64,000 bases of DNA, from assembly GCF_021869535.1 (NCBI RefSeq), contig NW_026262668.1, positions 71,445,558 through 71,509,557 of the forward strand. Reading direction: 5' to 3'. Below are positions 33,873 to 44,654 of the stretch, in pieces. A program made the position numbers and the translations under genes. Position 1 is the first letter of the stretch. Every line of letters begins with the position of its first letter. Under the pieces are notes generated by a model. It saw only the letters and a program-made list of their open reading frames with translations. It ran no database searches and was not told the origin of the DNA. This DNA is from Mytilus californianus. Taxonomy: Eukaryota > Mollusca > Bivalvia > Mytilida > Mytilidae.

Positions 33873-34640
33873 TATATCTTGATATTGTGCCTCTGATCTT
33901 GACAATCATCTTGAAATTGTCAATTAGGTTCGCCTGAAAAAAGTTTTAAGAGAGAGGAGATGGTTTCAGCTTCCAAATTGTGAACTTTCCATCTCTATTT
34001 AGCAACATCCCAGCATATCAAGGCCTGTATATGGAGTATATATATCCAAGTTGATTCGATATTCAAGAGCTTGCATTCCCTGTCGTGATTTCCTTGATAA
34101 AGGGTTGGTGTTTACAAGGAAGCTTTTAAACCACGAATTCCAAATTGTGAAATTGAAATCATCCATTCGAAAATTTTATGGACGTCATCACGAGTTGGTT
34201 GACCGCAATGTCTGTTTCACAGACGACGAATGTTCCAATTGTCGTAACCATAATCCCGTCCTCTGGTCCTTGAATGTGACCTACCGAATTAGACCTATCA
34301 CTAGGTTTGTACTTACATGAGCAGCCCGACGGGTGTCACATGTGAAGCAGAATCTGCTTACATTTCCGGAGCACATGAGATGACCCCCGGTTTTTGGTGG
34401 GGTTCGCGTTGTTCAGGCTTTACTTTTTGTTGTGATTACTGTTACTTGTTTTTTGGTCGTTTTTCCTTTTTTGCCGTGGCATCGTCAGTTCCTTTTAATT
34501 GTATCTTTTGCATTTTTTAATCAGTACCAAAAGGAGACTGATATGTTAGCGTGTAAGTCCGACAGTGTCAAAAAGCTGGGAACTTAATGTTTTGTTTGTG
34601 TGTCTGTCGATTTGTAACGTTCCACCTCAATTATTGGTTA
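33872..34640 (+). mobile_element. Retroelement 3' fragment
   Basis: ORF C-terminus with DFLDKGLVFTRKLLNHEFQI, KFYGRHHELVDRN and a Cys/His-containing end, open for 89 codons at 34051-34320. The 3' tail follows (GCCACATGTG-type block, CGGAGCACATGAGATGACCC, TTGGTGGGGTTCGCGTT). The 5' part is frameshifted. Confidence 0.7.
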
Positions 34641-35933
34641 ATTTAAGGTTTTTGATCTTTCGGTTTTAAGTTATAAAATAGCAACTGTCAACAGAACATA
34701 TCATATTTTTTTGCCTGTTTATGTCTTTAAAAAATATCATTTGAATGCATATCGGTAAATTAGTACAGTTCATAATATTTTTCAGTCCGCAACAAACTAC
34801 ACATCATACATGAAACTGTTTATGTCTAGCGGTTGTTTCATATGTTTATATCATGGATTAATTAATATGATGAGATTTGAGATATATACGTCAATGAGAG
34901 AACATCTATTTATAAGTATGTTTAAATTGACTGAAATCCGGAACTTTTCCATAATAAGTGGACATGATATTAAATGCAATTTCATCAAAGTATGTGCAAC
35001 GTTAACATATGTAAAAAATCTTGATCTGTAATAACCTTGAATTACTATCTAAGCAAAACTGCATTCCACTACGGTCAATCATCAAGGTAAAATTTTCTGT
35101 ACTTCAAATAACATAGGTTAACAGAATGCTTAAAAAAATGTATAATTGTGGGTTGGAATTAACTTTAAATCAGTGAGGTTACCGATGTAAACGGAGTATT
35201 TAGTGTGTCACCTTAATTGCTTTAAGTATTACATTTTCTCAACTCACCATTAATCCTATACATTCCAGAACAATAAATCACAAATATAAACAATACATTC
35301 AGTAGTTTGTTTTGCATGTTAGATCAAGAGGGTGCTCATCGTGGCTTACATTTCCAAGGATGATATTATCTACCATAACATGCCAACATTGCAGCTATGT
35401 TTTTTTTCAGATGACAATTGTTGTAAGAGTTATCATTACGGCTGATTTAACTCCAAGCTTTTTAGAAGTTAGGCTAAGTGAAGTGTAATCTATATTGTTA
35501 TTTCTAACCACTTTTATTTGTATTGCATTGCTCTAATAATCCCGGCGCATTTCTGAAACATCTTCCTTAATTGATAATGCAATTTTGCATTATATGGACA
35601 TTTACTAGATGGTCCTAAAAAAAATCCGAGTAAAATTCTTTCTACAATTATGTAAAACCCTTATTTTTTTCAAAATTCATATTCAGTCGTCTAAATATTT
35701 TTTAAACTGTGCGTTAAAATGATCAATATAAAAAACACCGAAGGCAGGGAGGCTGATATCCTGAAGGTCTAACAGTTTACAACCATGGGCATTTACCAAC
35801 TGTTAGTAAATTTACCCCACACTTGGACTCTGAAATGTCATTATCCTTTTATTTGCTGAATAGAGTATAGCTCCCTCCTACGTTTATAGCAGTTCCTATT
35901 GTGTCAATATTGTTATGTAAACTACGTGAGTAT

Positions 35934-35975
35934 CGGTAGCGTCAGCAATGACGTATCCATCAGACTTGTATAAAT
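35934..35975 (+). promoter_or_regulatory. Ankyrin gene copy 3 upstream module
   Basis: ACGTGA (35934-35939), GTCAGCAATGACGTA (to 35955) and TATAAAT (35969-35975), 92 bases before the ATG. One half of the paired site has diverged to GTCAG. Confidence 0.55.
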
Positions 35976-36066
35976 AAGATTTTATTAAGATTCGAATAAA
36001 TATATACGTAAAGTCTATCAAGAGGGTCATTGATACCTTTTATATTTATTTGTTAAGACTTCCAAA

Positions 36067-36423
36067 ATGGGAACCGGAATCAGTACCGACAAAGAAAATG
36101 ACAGAACTGGCGCAATATTCGAGGCTATACGACACGAAAGGTTTCCGCTGGCTGCAGATCTCATTTCAAAAGGAACAGGAGTAGACTGCATCAACTACTT
36201 TGGTAGCACACCACTAATAGAAACATGTAAGCACCGCAGGAATTCGACAAGGAAAAGGAGTTTAGTGGAATGTGACCGAGAGTCTTTTGTTAGATTCCTT
36301 ATCGAAAATAATTGTGATAGCAACAAATATGATATATATGGATGGACAGCTCTTATGTATGCGGAAAAGAATGGTCATAGCATAATTGCTCATATTTTGG
36401 AGAAATCAGAAGAGAATGATTAA
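36067..36423 (+). CDS. Small ankyrin-repeat protein, copy 3 (118 aa, intronless)
   Basis: Intact paralogue. Differences from copy 1 include Thr7, Thr14, Gly38-Val-Asp40, Thr61, Cys69, Asn82, Asn86 and a changed tail (EKSEEND). The MGTGIS start, the ankyrin cores GSTPLIETC and YGWTALMYAEKNGHS, and the RRNS/RKRS insert are all kept. It lies inside SD1; its duplicate at 54720 has lost the start codon. AATAAA is at 36435-36440. Confidence 0.82.
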   Translation: MGTGISTDKENDRTGAIFEAIRHERFPLAADLISKGTGVDCINYFGSTPLIETCKHRRNSTRKRSLVECDRESFVRFLIENNCDSNKYDIYGWTALMYAEKNGHSIIAHILEKSEEND

Positions 36424-36434
36424 TCGGAAGTGTT

Positions 36435-36440
36435 AATAAA
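36435..36440 (+). terminator. AATAAA just after the stop, copy 3
   Basis: Begins 11 bases after TAA. Confidence 0.5.
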
Positions 36441-37132
36441 AGGAAATGTGAGACATAAAACAGGTAACCTAATAAAAATAGAAAAGAAATGTCGTTGATG
36501 AACCACAACTTAAACTACGACTTGAAAGACGTTTTAGCAATTTGTTGTGGGTATTCATCTGAAAATTAAACCGGTAGGTCATCTCAAACGGCACCCGTTC
36601 TGAATGTAAATAAAATGAGGTGTGACATAGCTCTAACCAAACAAAAAAAAGAGGAGACAATATCTTCCTTTCGAAATTTGAGGCTCTAATCTCAAAATTG
36701 ATATTGTAGGTCATTCCAAGCTATAACTATCTGTTTGTCAAATATGTCATGTCAAACTTTGTAAAATGAAATGTATGTTCATTAACAAATATATTGTTTT
36801 AAAATGTATACGTGTATAAGAAGAAATATATGGTCATAGAACTTATTATATTAATATAACATTAGATATATATTTATGCTCCTGTGATAAAAAGAAATTA
36901 CAGATAAAATAAATATTTACAAATAAAGAATTTTTATGGCTGTAGCAATGTAATGTTTTTTATCTTCACAATTAAATCAGTGGCAAAAGTAAATGACCCG
37001 TAACCTTTTGTGTCCAACTAGGCTGTGCAGTAAGTGTTTTGGTTTGGACTTGGCACGTTCCAATTTAAAGATTTGGTTACATTTCATATTATTTTGTTTT
37101 GGTGTAAGGCAATTGTAATATCACAATATAAT

Positions 37133-37220
37133 TACAGTCGAACCTCGTTGTGCTGAAGTCGAAGGGACCGGACCAAAGTATTCGACTCATCCGAGGTTCG
37201 ACTCATCCGAGGTCGAGTGT
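37133..37220. mobile_element. DNA-transposon end remnant (pogo/Tigger-like)
   Basis: TA followed by CAGTCGAACCTCGTTGTG, then two direct copies of TTCGACTCATCCGAGG. CAGTCGAACCTCGTT is typical of pogo/Tigger-type terminal repeats. Duplicated at about 55789-55876. A distantly similar piece lies at about 59790-59885. Confidence 0.4.
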
Positions 37221-37564
37221 GTCGTCATACAAATAGGAATGCATAAAATACGGTATGAGATTTGCGTAAACTAGAAACTTTGAACAGTGTGCCTTTTTTC
37301 GATAAGACACTTTATGATTGTGTATTCAATCTCCATTTTTGGTCCTTCATAATAATTAAACACCCAAGTACAGATATAAATCATGCACAAATAAAATCAA
37401 CAGTCTACACAAATATTAACAAAGGTCAGTCACTATAAATTATGAAATCACTCGCGCAACGAAATAAGGTCTGAACGGTCTCTGATGAGGTCGTCTGTTT
37501 TAAAGACAAACAGACAAATAATAGTACAGATGACACACCATACAAATAATAGTACAGATGACAC

Positions 37565-37965
37565 AACATAGAAAACAAAAGACTAAGCAACACGAACCCC
37601 ACCAAAAACTGGGGGTGATCTCAGGTGCTCCGGAAGGGTAAGCAGATCCTGCTCCACATGTGGCACCCGTCGTGTTGCTTATGTTATTACAAATCCGGTA
37701 AATAGTCTAATTCGGTAAGTCATATTCGTGAAAAGGGAGGGTATTGTAGTTACGACATAAGGAACATATCCGATATCATCTGTGAAACGGTTATTCCATA
37801 ACGGTCAACCAACTCGTGATGTCGTCCGTAAAATTTACGAAGGGATGATTTCAACTTTCCCATTTGGGACTCTTGGTTTAATAGCTTCCTTGTGAGCAGT
37901 AATCCTCTATCAAGGAAATCATGATAGGAAACACAAGCCCGGCCGTCGGGGTTTCTTATCCAGAC
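37565..37965 (-). mobile_element. Retroelement 3' fragment, minus strand
   Basis: The 3' tail (GCAACACGAACCCCACC, GCTCCGGAAGGGTAAGC, CATGTGGCACCCGTCGTG in the printed strand) is followed by the reverse complement of the RHHELVDRY and DFLDRGLLLTRKLLNQESQM region up to about 37930. It replaces the 56150-58669 sequence present in the other copy of the region. Confidence 0.7.
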
Positions 37966-38028
37966 ACACCTATCCCTCGGTGTATAAATATTACATAATC
38001 CCTTTCTTCATGATAAAGTACGAGCGTT
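37966..38028. repeat. Half of a foldback element
   Basis: TCCAGACACACCTATCCCTC and TAATCCCTTTCTTCATGATA...AGTACGAGCG match 58690-58761. The sequence stops at GAGCG, the centre of the full palindrome at 58731-58792, and changes to a T run. Confidence 0.75.
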
Positions 38029-38149
38029 TTTTTTTATTCGAACGTCACTGATGAGTCTTTTGAAGACCAAACGCGCGTCTGGCATACACAATTTCAATCC
38101 TGGTATCTATGATGAGTTTATTTACATGTACAATCAATGTACTAGTATA

Positions 38150-38540
38150 TAACAAAATAAAATGTGGAAGATATCAAAAGAACAATTGAAATTCATACGT
38201 AGAATAGAAACTGACATCCCCATGGCAAAAACAACAGAACATCGACATAGAGAGAAACAAAAGTCTACAAAATAAAACACAGAAAACTAAAGACTCTGCA
38301 ATGGAAACTGAAATAAAAACCAGAGTTGAACTAAGGTTCTCTGGTTGGGTAATCAGATTTTGCCCCAAAATAGCACCCGTTGTGTTGCTCATGGTAAGTA
38401 CATAGTCGGTGATAAGTCTCATTTTGGTGATTTCAGAATCGACGAAAAAAAATGTGGCTTCGATAATTTGAACGTATTCGTGGTCATCTGCGACACAGAT
38501 ATTCCATATCGATTAACCAGTTCCGTCAAACTTTCTATAC
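38150..38540 (-). mobile_element. Retroelement 3' fragment, minus strand
   Basis: On the minus strand, tail toward lower coordinates. An ORF-like end (MRLITDYVLTMSNTTGAIL) replaces the usual junction of final codons and 3' tail. Duplicated at 61975-62365. Confidence 0.6.
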
Positions 38541-39229
38541 TTTAAACAACATGGGTTAACAGACGGTTTAAAAAAAAGTATAATTGTGTTTCACAATTAT
38601 GATAACATTTAATCAGTGAATCTACTGAAGTTAACAAATGTATTGATTTTGTCACATTAATTGCTTCAAAAGTACTTTTCAATTGTTCTCGTTACACCAG
38701 TTATCCCCTGCATTGCAGAACTTACAAATACAAACAAGACATTTAGCAGTTTTTTTTAACACAAGATCAAGAGGTTGCTTATTATGGCTTACATTTATCA
38801 AAGATAATAATAGTATGTCAATGCCATGCTCCTATGCAGCTATCTTTTTGTTCAAGTTAAAATTGTTGTTAGAATAATTATTATATAGGATTCAACTCCC
38901 AGCTTTGTAGAAGTTTGTCGAAATGAAGTTATAAAAAGTTATTGTAAGCCACTTTGATTTCTTTATTTTCCTTGTTGTATTTCTGAATCAACTTCATAAA
39001 TTTGTAATGCACAGTCTTCAATTGAACTCTTATATTCAAAGTGACATTCCTCAAACTGTTGTAGAAGAATAGCGGACCAAAAAGGCTTTTACAATTATAT
39101 AACACCCGTAGTGTTGGTGTTTAACAAGTTAGTTAGATTGTATGCAGTGATTTATGGTCAGTAACATAAACACTGACTACATGTAGTATGATATCGTTTT
39201 GGCGGAAAAGAGCATCATCAGGTGGTTTC

Positions 39230-39790
39230 ATCCTGTTGGTAGTAAACAACTGAAAACAACACGTTTGATAATTTCATGCGTCCGAAGCGCTTTTCTGGAT
39301 TTACCTTCATCAGGAACTCTCAAAGCCAAACATTTGAAATCCGAGGGATGTATAAGTACCGAAACAGTTAAAGAGCTATATGACAAAAATACCTAAAACA
39401 AATAGCAAAATTCATCTAAGGTCAACTTTGCCTGAGGGAGTTGAAACCGTAGTTTCTCTATAATTTCAAAATTTATAAACATACATTTTTGGAAAGGTTT
39501 GTTATAAATCATGTCCATACCGAAGTACTTACTACTGAGCTGATGATACCCTCGGGGATTGATAGTCCACCAGCAGAGGTATCGACTCAGTGATGTAAAA
39601 AACTGAAAACAACACGTTTAATAATTTCATGCGTCCGAAGCGCTTTTCTGGATTTACCTTCATCAGGAACGCTCAAAGCCAAACATTTGAAATCCGAGGG
39701 ATGTATAAGTACCGAAGCAGTTGAAGGGCTATATGACAGAAATACCTAAAACAAATAGCCAATTTCATCTAAGGTCAAACATCATCAGGT
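39230..39790 (+). repeat. Two tandem units of about 352 bp (family S plus flank)
   Basis: AACTGAAAACAACACGTTT starts at about 39249 and 39601. Each unit has the family S body, then GCTGATGATACCCTCGG and a GAGGTATCGACTCAGTGATG spacer. The matching locus at 63060-64000 has three units. Confidence 0.8.
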
Positions 39791-39829
39791 GGTATCATCC
39801 AGTTGGTAGTAAATATACCCAACACTTGT

Positions 39830-40075
39830 CTCTTGAATGCCAATATCCTTATAATTTCTTGTTTACCTTCGCCATACATGATAGCAAAACAAACTGTTAT
39901 AAACGTAGTAGGGAGTTACACTTTAATTATCTAGAGGAGAGACGACAGCCAAGGTGCCGTCTGCAAAACTTTTCATGTCACGTGGTACGATTTCAGCTTT
40001 TATTTTTCAATTTTTTTTTTATCACTGTTAAAATACAAGGCAAAAATTGTGTAACTATTTCGTAATTTCGCAAGT
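39830..40075. other. Gene-free stretch
   Basis: Begins like the cassette promoter approach (GTAGTAAATATACCCAACAC, then CTTGAATGCCAATATCC) but loses similarity before any ACGTG/TGACGTA module. No ankyrin ORF follows. Confidence 0.5.
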
Positions 40076-40079
40076 AAAA

Positions 40080-40450
40080 ACATTGCAATTTATAACAGTT
40101 AAGTAAAGGCAACAGTAGTATACCGCTGTTCGAAACTCATAAATCGATAGAGATAAAAACAAATCCGGGTTACAAACCAAAACTGAGGGAAACGCATCAA
40201 ATATAAGAGGAGAACAACGACACAACAAAAACACAACATTAAAAATGTAACACATACAGAAACGAACAATAATATACCAATGGCCATTTTCCTGACTTGG
40301 TACAGGACATTTTAAGAAAAAAATGGTGGGTTGAACCTGGTTTTGTGGCATGCCAAACCTCCCGCTTTAATGGCAACGTCAAACACAAAACCAAAACGAC
40401 AACATCACATGACAGGACCACAATACAAATATATTGTTCATACTGCCTAA
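40080..40450 (-). repeat. Dispersed repeat (family M), copy 1
   Basis: AAGGCAACAGTAGTATACCG, CATAAATCGAT, CTGACTTGGTACAGGACATT and GTTGAACCTGGTTTTGTGGC also occur in this order at 44655-45000. Related to the repeats at 27800 and 32186. Confidence 0.65.
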
Positions 40451-40454
40451 AACA

Positions 40455-40835
40455 TACTTAGGTCTCCCTAAGTCTCCATCTGTTGATGTATAGAGAGACG
40501 TTAAAAACGAAGATTTTTTCAAAAAAATGTCTAAATCTATGTCAAATCCGTGGGTAAATCTTATGCACAAAAACAATTATTTTGTTTATATCAATTAATT
40601 CAAGACAAAATGAAAATTTTCAACCGGATAACCATATAAATAAAGGCAACAGTAGAATACCGCTGTTTATTTTTCAATTGTGTATTATTTATGTATTTGT
40701 TGGCTTGCGGTCTTTATTGCATTTTCTTGGGGTTTTTCATACTGATAAATGAAGAAAGCATCAAATATGTATAATTTTGTATTAAATAAAGAAAATTCCC
40801 GAATAAGAACTGAAAATCAATGAAATGAATTCAAT
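40455..40835. other. Gene-free stretch
   Basis: Contains a second short AAAGGCAACAGTAGAATACCG start at about 40643. Otherwise unassigned. Confidence 0.4.
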
Positions 40836-40840
40836 GAAGA

Positions 40841-41297
40841 TGTCAGACCACCAATTCAAAATCCCTATCTATTTAACCAAATTTTGCAATTTTCACAACT
40901 TTCTAAGTATTTTACCTTTAATGTAACTTCATAGAAACCAGGTATGTCCTGAATAATATATGTATCACCTTTCTACGTGCCAATTTTCAAGTTTAAAGTC
41001 TTGTTGAGGAAGAACTACCGTTCGGAAGACAAGTACTACTAAAAATAACCCTTGGTTTTCTGGAAATCTTAAATTAGTAGACTAAGGAGTGCATTAATCC
41101 TCAATTTTTAATGCAAACTCGTGGACAAGTAAATTTTAGCTCAGAATGTCCTAAATATATTTTTCTTTCACCAAAAGTTTCTGCAAATTTGTTGGTTAAT
41201 TTAAGGAAACAATGACATCAAAAGCACTATTTTTTGTCAGGGAAGGGCTACTTTTACATACGTTCTAAATTGGAGTGGGTGAATTGGTGGTCTGACA
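40841..41297. mobile_element. 457-bp element with perfect 18-bp terminal inverted repeats
   Basis: TGTCAGACCACCAATTCA at 40841-40858 is matched by its reverse complement at 41280-41297. Sequence outside the ends (TCAATGAAGA and its counterpart GTCTTCAATTGA at 41306) is also inversely related, so the arms may be longer and interrupted. No ORF. The superfamily is unknown. Confidence 0.7.
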
Positions 41298-41794
41298 CCT
41301 AAACGTCTTCAATTGATGTCCATACCGTACGAAATAAGCCCAGGGATTTTGCAGTTAAATTAGGGGATAATTATGTATATTCCCCGAAAAAAATGGCAAT
41401 TACCAAATTCGTTTATTTTGTATACATGTATGTATATTGTATAATGATTAAAACTGTATATTACAGTTACTGTTTATAATCTCAGTCAACATATTTCGAA
41501 TATCCATTGTAATAAATGACATATATTATCACTGCGACCGATCGATAATATAAGACAAATATGCGTCCGTGTGTAAAATGTTGCCCCTCCTCTGATATTT
41601 TCAAATAAATACGGAATGACATTTCAAATACAAAGTGTGAGGTCTATTTTCTACAAACTGGTAGAAACCCTCGATCATGAACTGTGAGAACCAAAATTGT
41701 TTTTTTTATTTCTGATCAGTATTACTACATACTGGGGGGTGTTTAACTACCTTGCCTATCCATGAGGGTCAAGCAAGAGGTTTATTGATATATA

Positions 41795-42175
41795 TTTATT
41801 TGTTGTGAAGAGAGGACGAAACATCCACAACCTCGGGCTTCTTGAAACAGCTAGAAACCCGTATGCTCATTGTACGTCGTAGATTTTGAATTCGCTTCTG
41901 AATGTATGACCGAACAGCTTTGATCCATTCCGATCCAGTTTTGTTCATATGGCTCGCGCTTCACCCATTGTCAGGAAAAAGTACTCAAATGAATCCAACA
42001 GGAAACTGAGGTTCCTCCAGTTGATGAGCTTGAAAATTCGATATTTCGGGTTAATAAATATCAAAGTTGTTCATTGGTTACGATGTCAAGGTCTCCAGTA
42101 ATAACATGAACATCGGGACTATTTTCTGATGGTGAACAAGAGCAACCGGGAGGTTTTGATTTTATATCCTTGGAG
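41795..42175 (-). pseudogene. Penelope-like retroelement, pre-RT domain (broken)
   Basis: The minus strand decodes to KPPGCSCSPSENSPDVHV, then ITGDLDIVTNEQL. After a frameshift comes NPKYRIFKLINWRNLSFLLD. After a stop comes SEWIKAVRSYIQKRI, then CFKKPEVVDVSSSLHNKYI. This order (GCSC, GDLDIV, NPKYR...NWR, SEW.K..RS, KPEVV...LH.K) is characteristic of the conserved block before the reverse transcriptase in a retroelement ORF common in bivalves. It ends exactly where the RT should start; the RT is absent here. At least three disruptions make it non-functional. Confidence 0.7.
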
Positions 42176-42569
42176 GGAAAGATCTCTATTACTTTCTTGT
42201 AGTTGAATAAAGTTGATGCAATAGGTTTAGTGTAGGTTTATGAAATGAGAGATGAGATGTAGTTTTCTCTTTGAAGTAATCATGTGCAGTTTCTGCTCAG
42301 ATTTTTGTTAGAAAAATTCCTAAAATTGGTTGTATTTTAACCCTAATTAGCAAATTCTACGCTTTTCCTCATCTATGGAAGTAGTTATCACGGATCTGTA
42401 TAGCTATTATAGCAATGTCAATAACCGTAGCAAAACATATTACTTAGCAGAATTTGAATCAATAAGGAAAGTGTTTGGGTCTCTTGAAATAGCGAATTGA
42501 TAATGGTATGGAAAACAATTTAGTTCAAAATAAATGTACTAAAGTTTATTGAAAAAAAATATAAAAGGT

Positions 42570-42745
42570 GAAAACAACATGTTGAATAATTTCATGCGTC
42601 CGAAGAGCTTTTCTGGAATAACCTTCATCAGGAACGCTCAAAGCCAAATATTTGAAAGCCGAGAATGTAAAAGAACCGAAACAGTTGAAGAGCTATATGA
42701 CAAAAAAAAATACCTAAAAAATAGCCAAATCCATCTAAAGGAAGA
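42570..42745 (+). repeat. Family S repeat inserted between the two retroelement pieces
   Basis: GAAAACAACATGTTGAATAA, GTCCGAAGAGCTTTTCTGGA, CATCAGGAACGCTCAAAGCC and AAACAGTTGAAGAGCTATAT. It lies in the 0.7 kb between the GIY-YIG and pre-RT segments and would explain part of their distance. Confidence 0.7.
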
Positions 42746-42904
42746 TAACAGCCCATCCGTAGAAAAAGTTTGAACTGCAGGTGGTGTATATTTCCGTGAC
42801 CTTGACTACTATTGCCTTTAACAGAGGTGTTAAATAATTCTAACTAGTTGATATTTCTACACCTGGCACTAAACAAAATACATACTAGTACATCATCAAT
42901 TATG

Positions 42905-43530
42905 TCGTTGCATCCGTAAGGAATCGCTGTTCCAAGTTCTCGGATCTAGGAATCTCCCCTTTGTAAACGATATTGTGCACTCATTGCGGATCATTTGTTG
43001 AATGATATATTTTCTCTACAATTCTCACTTTCCTAGAAACAGTGGAATGGTTAGGCTGTTGAAAGTGTCTATAGAAAAATTTATTGTTATAAGCGTCATT
43101 AACATTAGACCGGTGATTATTCATTCTTTCGTTAAGTCTTCTGTTTACCGCATAGATCAGTCCATAGAGAGTAGGTTCAATACCGTGCACAATATTAGAA
43201 GCAGTACAATTCAGATCCTCATTTTTGCGTGTATTGTAACATTTGGTGGTCAACTTACTTTGAAAACTGGTATCAGTTATAAGTAAACCAAAGATTTTAC
43301 TGTTTATACGATGACATTGAAATCGAAAGTTGTACAGTACAGTACCGAACATTTAAACATACTTGTTCGAATTTTTGTAGTAACAAAGGAATCTCAAGAC
43401 TGAACACGAGTCTTATTCGTGGCATCTTAGAAGATGATCATAGGAACACCTACTTCATCTGGAGTTGTTGTGTCCTTGACAACATCCGATTGACACTTCG
43501 CTATCTCGGGCGACGTGCCATCATGTATAT
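42905..43530 (-). pseudogene. Penelope-like retroelement, GIY-YIG endonuclease domain (broken)
   Basis: The minus-strand frame 43352-42981 reads NIVHGIEPTLYGLIYAVNRR, then LNERMNNHRSNV, FYRHFQQPNH and VRIVEKIYH. This is the order of a GIY-YIG fold: first beta strand with GLIY, an Arg/His helix (R..NHR), an H.....NH segment and a Glu near VRIVEK. After a stop and frame change at about 42980 it ends with IRELGTAIPYGCND, the usual end of this domain in Penelope-like elements. Of the second motif (YVGET in relatives) only AVN remains. Upstream codons to about 43530 (LGRRAI on the other strand is a shadow) fit an earlier part. Confidence 0.72.
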
Positions 43531-43699
43531 TGGTTCTTTAAAACATATGAAAACAAATAAAGTTTTTTTTCTAAAAAGAGTGTGTATAGATGTCTCAAAT
43601 GCCTGTTTTAATTTTCAAAGTTGCATAAGTACCAGAAGGAAACGGTCTTTCAGTTTTATGTCTAGACGTGGCAAACAGCTATGCATAGTGTGTTTCGGC

Positions 43700-44200
43700 T
43701 GATGTGTGCACCCGTTTGTCACGTTAAAATTTTAATATTTAGTTATATTTGAGGTTTTATGTATTATGGTGTCGAGCAGATGTGATATCACAATTGATTA
43801 CACTTAAAATATTTAAACTATTCAAATATAAATCCAAAGGATTATCTTGAATTGATAATTATTGTTAGGATTTTAGTTATATTTTCCACTTTTAAGTAGT
43901 CATTAATTAATGTAAAGTCACAAGATAACTATAGCTCACACCAAGAGATAAAATATCTAAAATCTAAAAAGACGAATATCGTCACAACAGAAAATTTTTA
44001 GGCATATTGTTTACCCTTGAAATACTTGCAATTTCCCTGTGCATGTATGAACCTATTTTTTCCTTTTTTTCAAAAGTTGTATTGTTTTTATGAGAAGTAA
44101 ACAAATTTTAACTATAACAATTAAATTCGAGAGCCAGGTAAACAACTATTCGACCTTACTTGTCATTAACATTACAAAAGGATAACACACAGATACATGC
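43700..44200. other. Gene-free stretch
   Basis: AT-rich. No gene or strong repeat is seen. It merges into the degraded cassette unit 7 upstream block at about 44170. Confidence 0.4.
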
Positions 44201-44654
44201 AAGACATAAACATCTGTTTTTACATGTAATTTAAGAGACTGCATACCATGGGTTTCGTTTTTCAAAGATTATATTTAATACTATACAATGTTCATGTTCG
44301 GCCATTTTTGGGGGCTTCGATGTATTTGTTATTGATATTATTCCCATTAACATCATCAAAGACTTGTTGGTGTTCTGAGCTAGCTAATCTGACTTGAACA
44401 CCTATACATGTTACTAATGCTTAAAAACAGTTGTTTGAATCTATCTTTTCAAAACTTTTGATGGATATACATGCCACTAGATTAAGATGTCTCTTAAATA
44501 TAAATCATGATAGTACCAAAATTATAACACCAGTCTCCTAGGATTTAGTTAAATTGCATGTAACAAATAATGACCACCCAAAACACAACAGATGATATCC
44601 TTTGTATTTTACAGTCAATCATCAAGTCGTTCCAACAATAGTATATTCACCTTA

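Larger units (their letters stand above)
34680..37000 (+). repeat. Ankyrin cassette, unit 5 (full length)
   Basis: Order: short minus-strand retroelement remnant (about 35050-35110), ATTAACTTTAAATCAGTGAG block, GTTAGATCAAGAGGGTGCTC block, promoter, gene (36067), and a doubled downstream block with a second AAATAAAATGAGGTGTGACA at about 36609. Confidence 0.65.
31601..37501 (+). repeat. Segmental duplication SD1, left copy (5.9 kb)
   Basis: Near-identical to 50244-56150. The offset drifts only from 18643 to 18649-18653, so there are few indels. It starts inside ankyrin copy 2 and ends after GGTCGTCTGTTTT. It carries a deletion pseudogene, retroelement fragments, ankyrin copy 3 and a TIR remnant. 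Confidence 0.9.
38037..39824 (+). repeat. Segmental duplication SD2, left copy (1.8 kb)
   Basis: Near-identical to 61865-64000 at offset about 23828. Carries a minus-strand retroelement fragment (38150-38540), the upstream part of an ankyrin cassette (TCAGTGAATCTACTGAAG, ACAAGATCAAGAGGTTGC) and two copies of a unit of about 352 bp starting with family S. Confidence 0.88.

Noticed and set aside
38174..38422. 82-codon minus ORF (MRLITDYVLTMSNTTGAIL)
   Set aside because: Part of the retroelement end and tail, not a separate gene.
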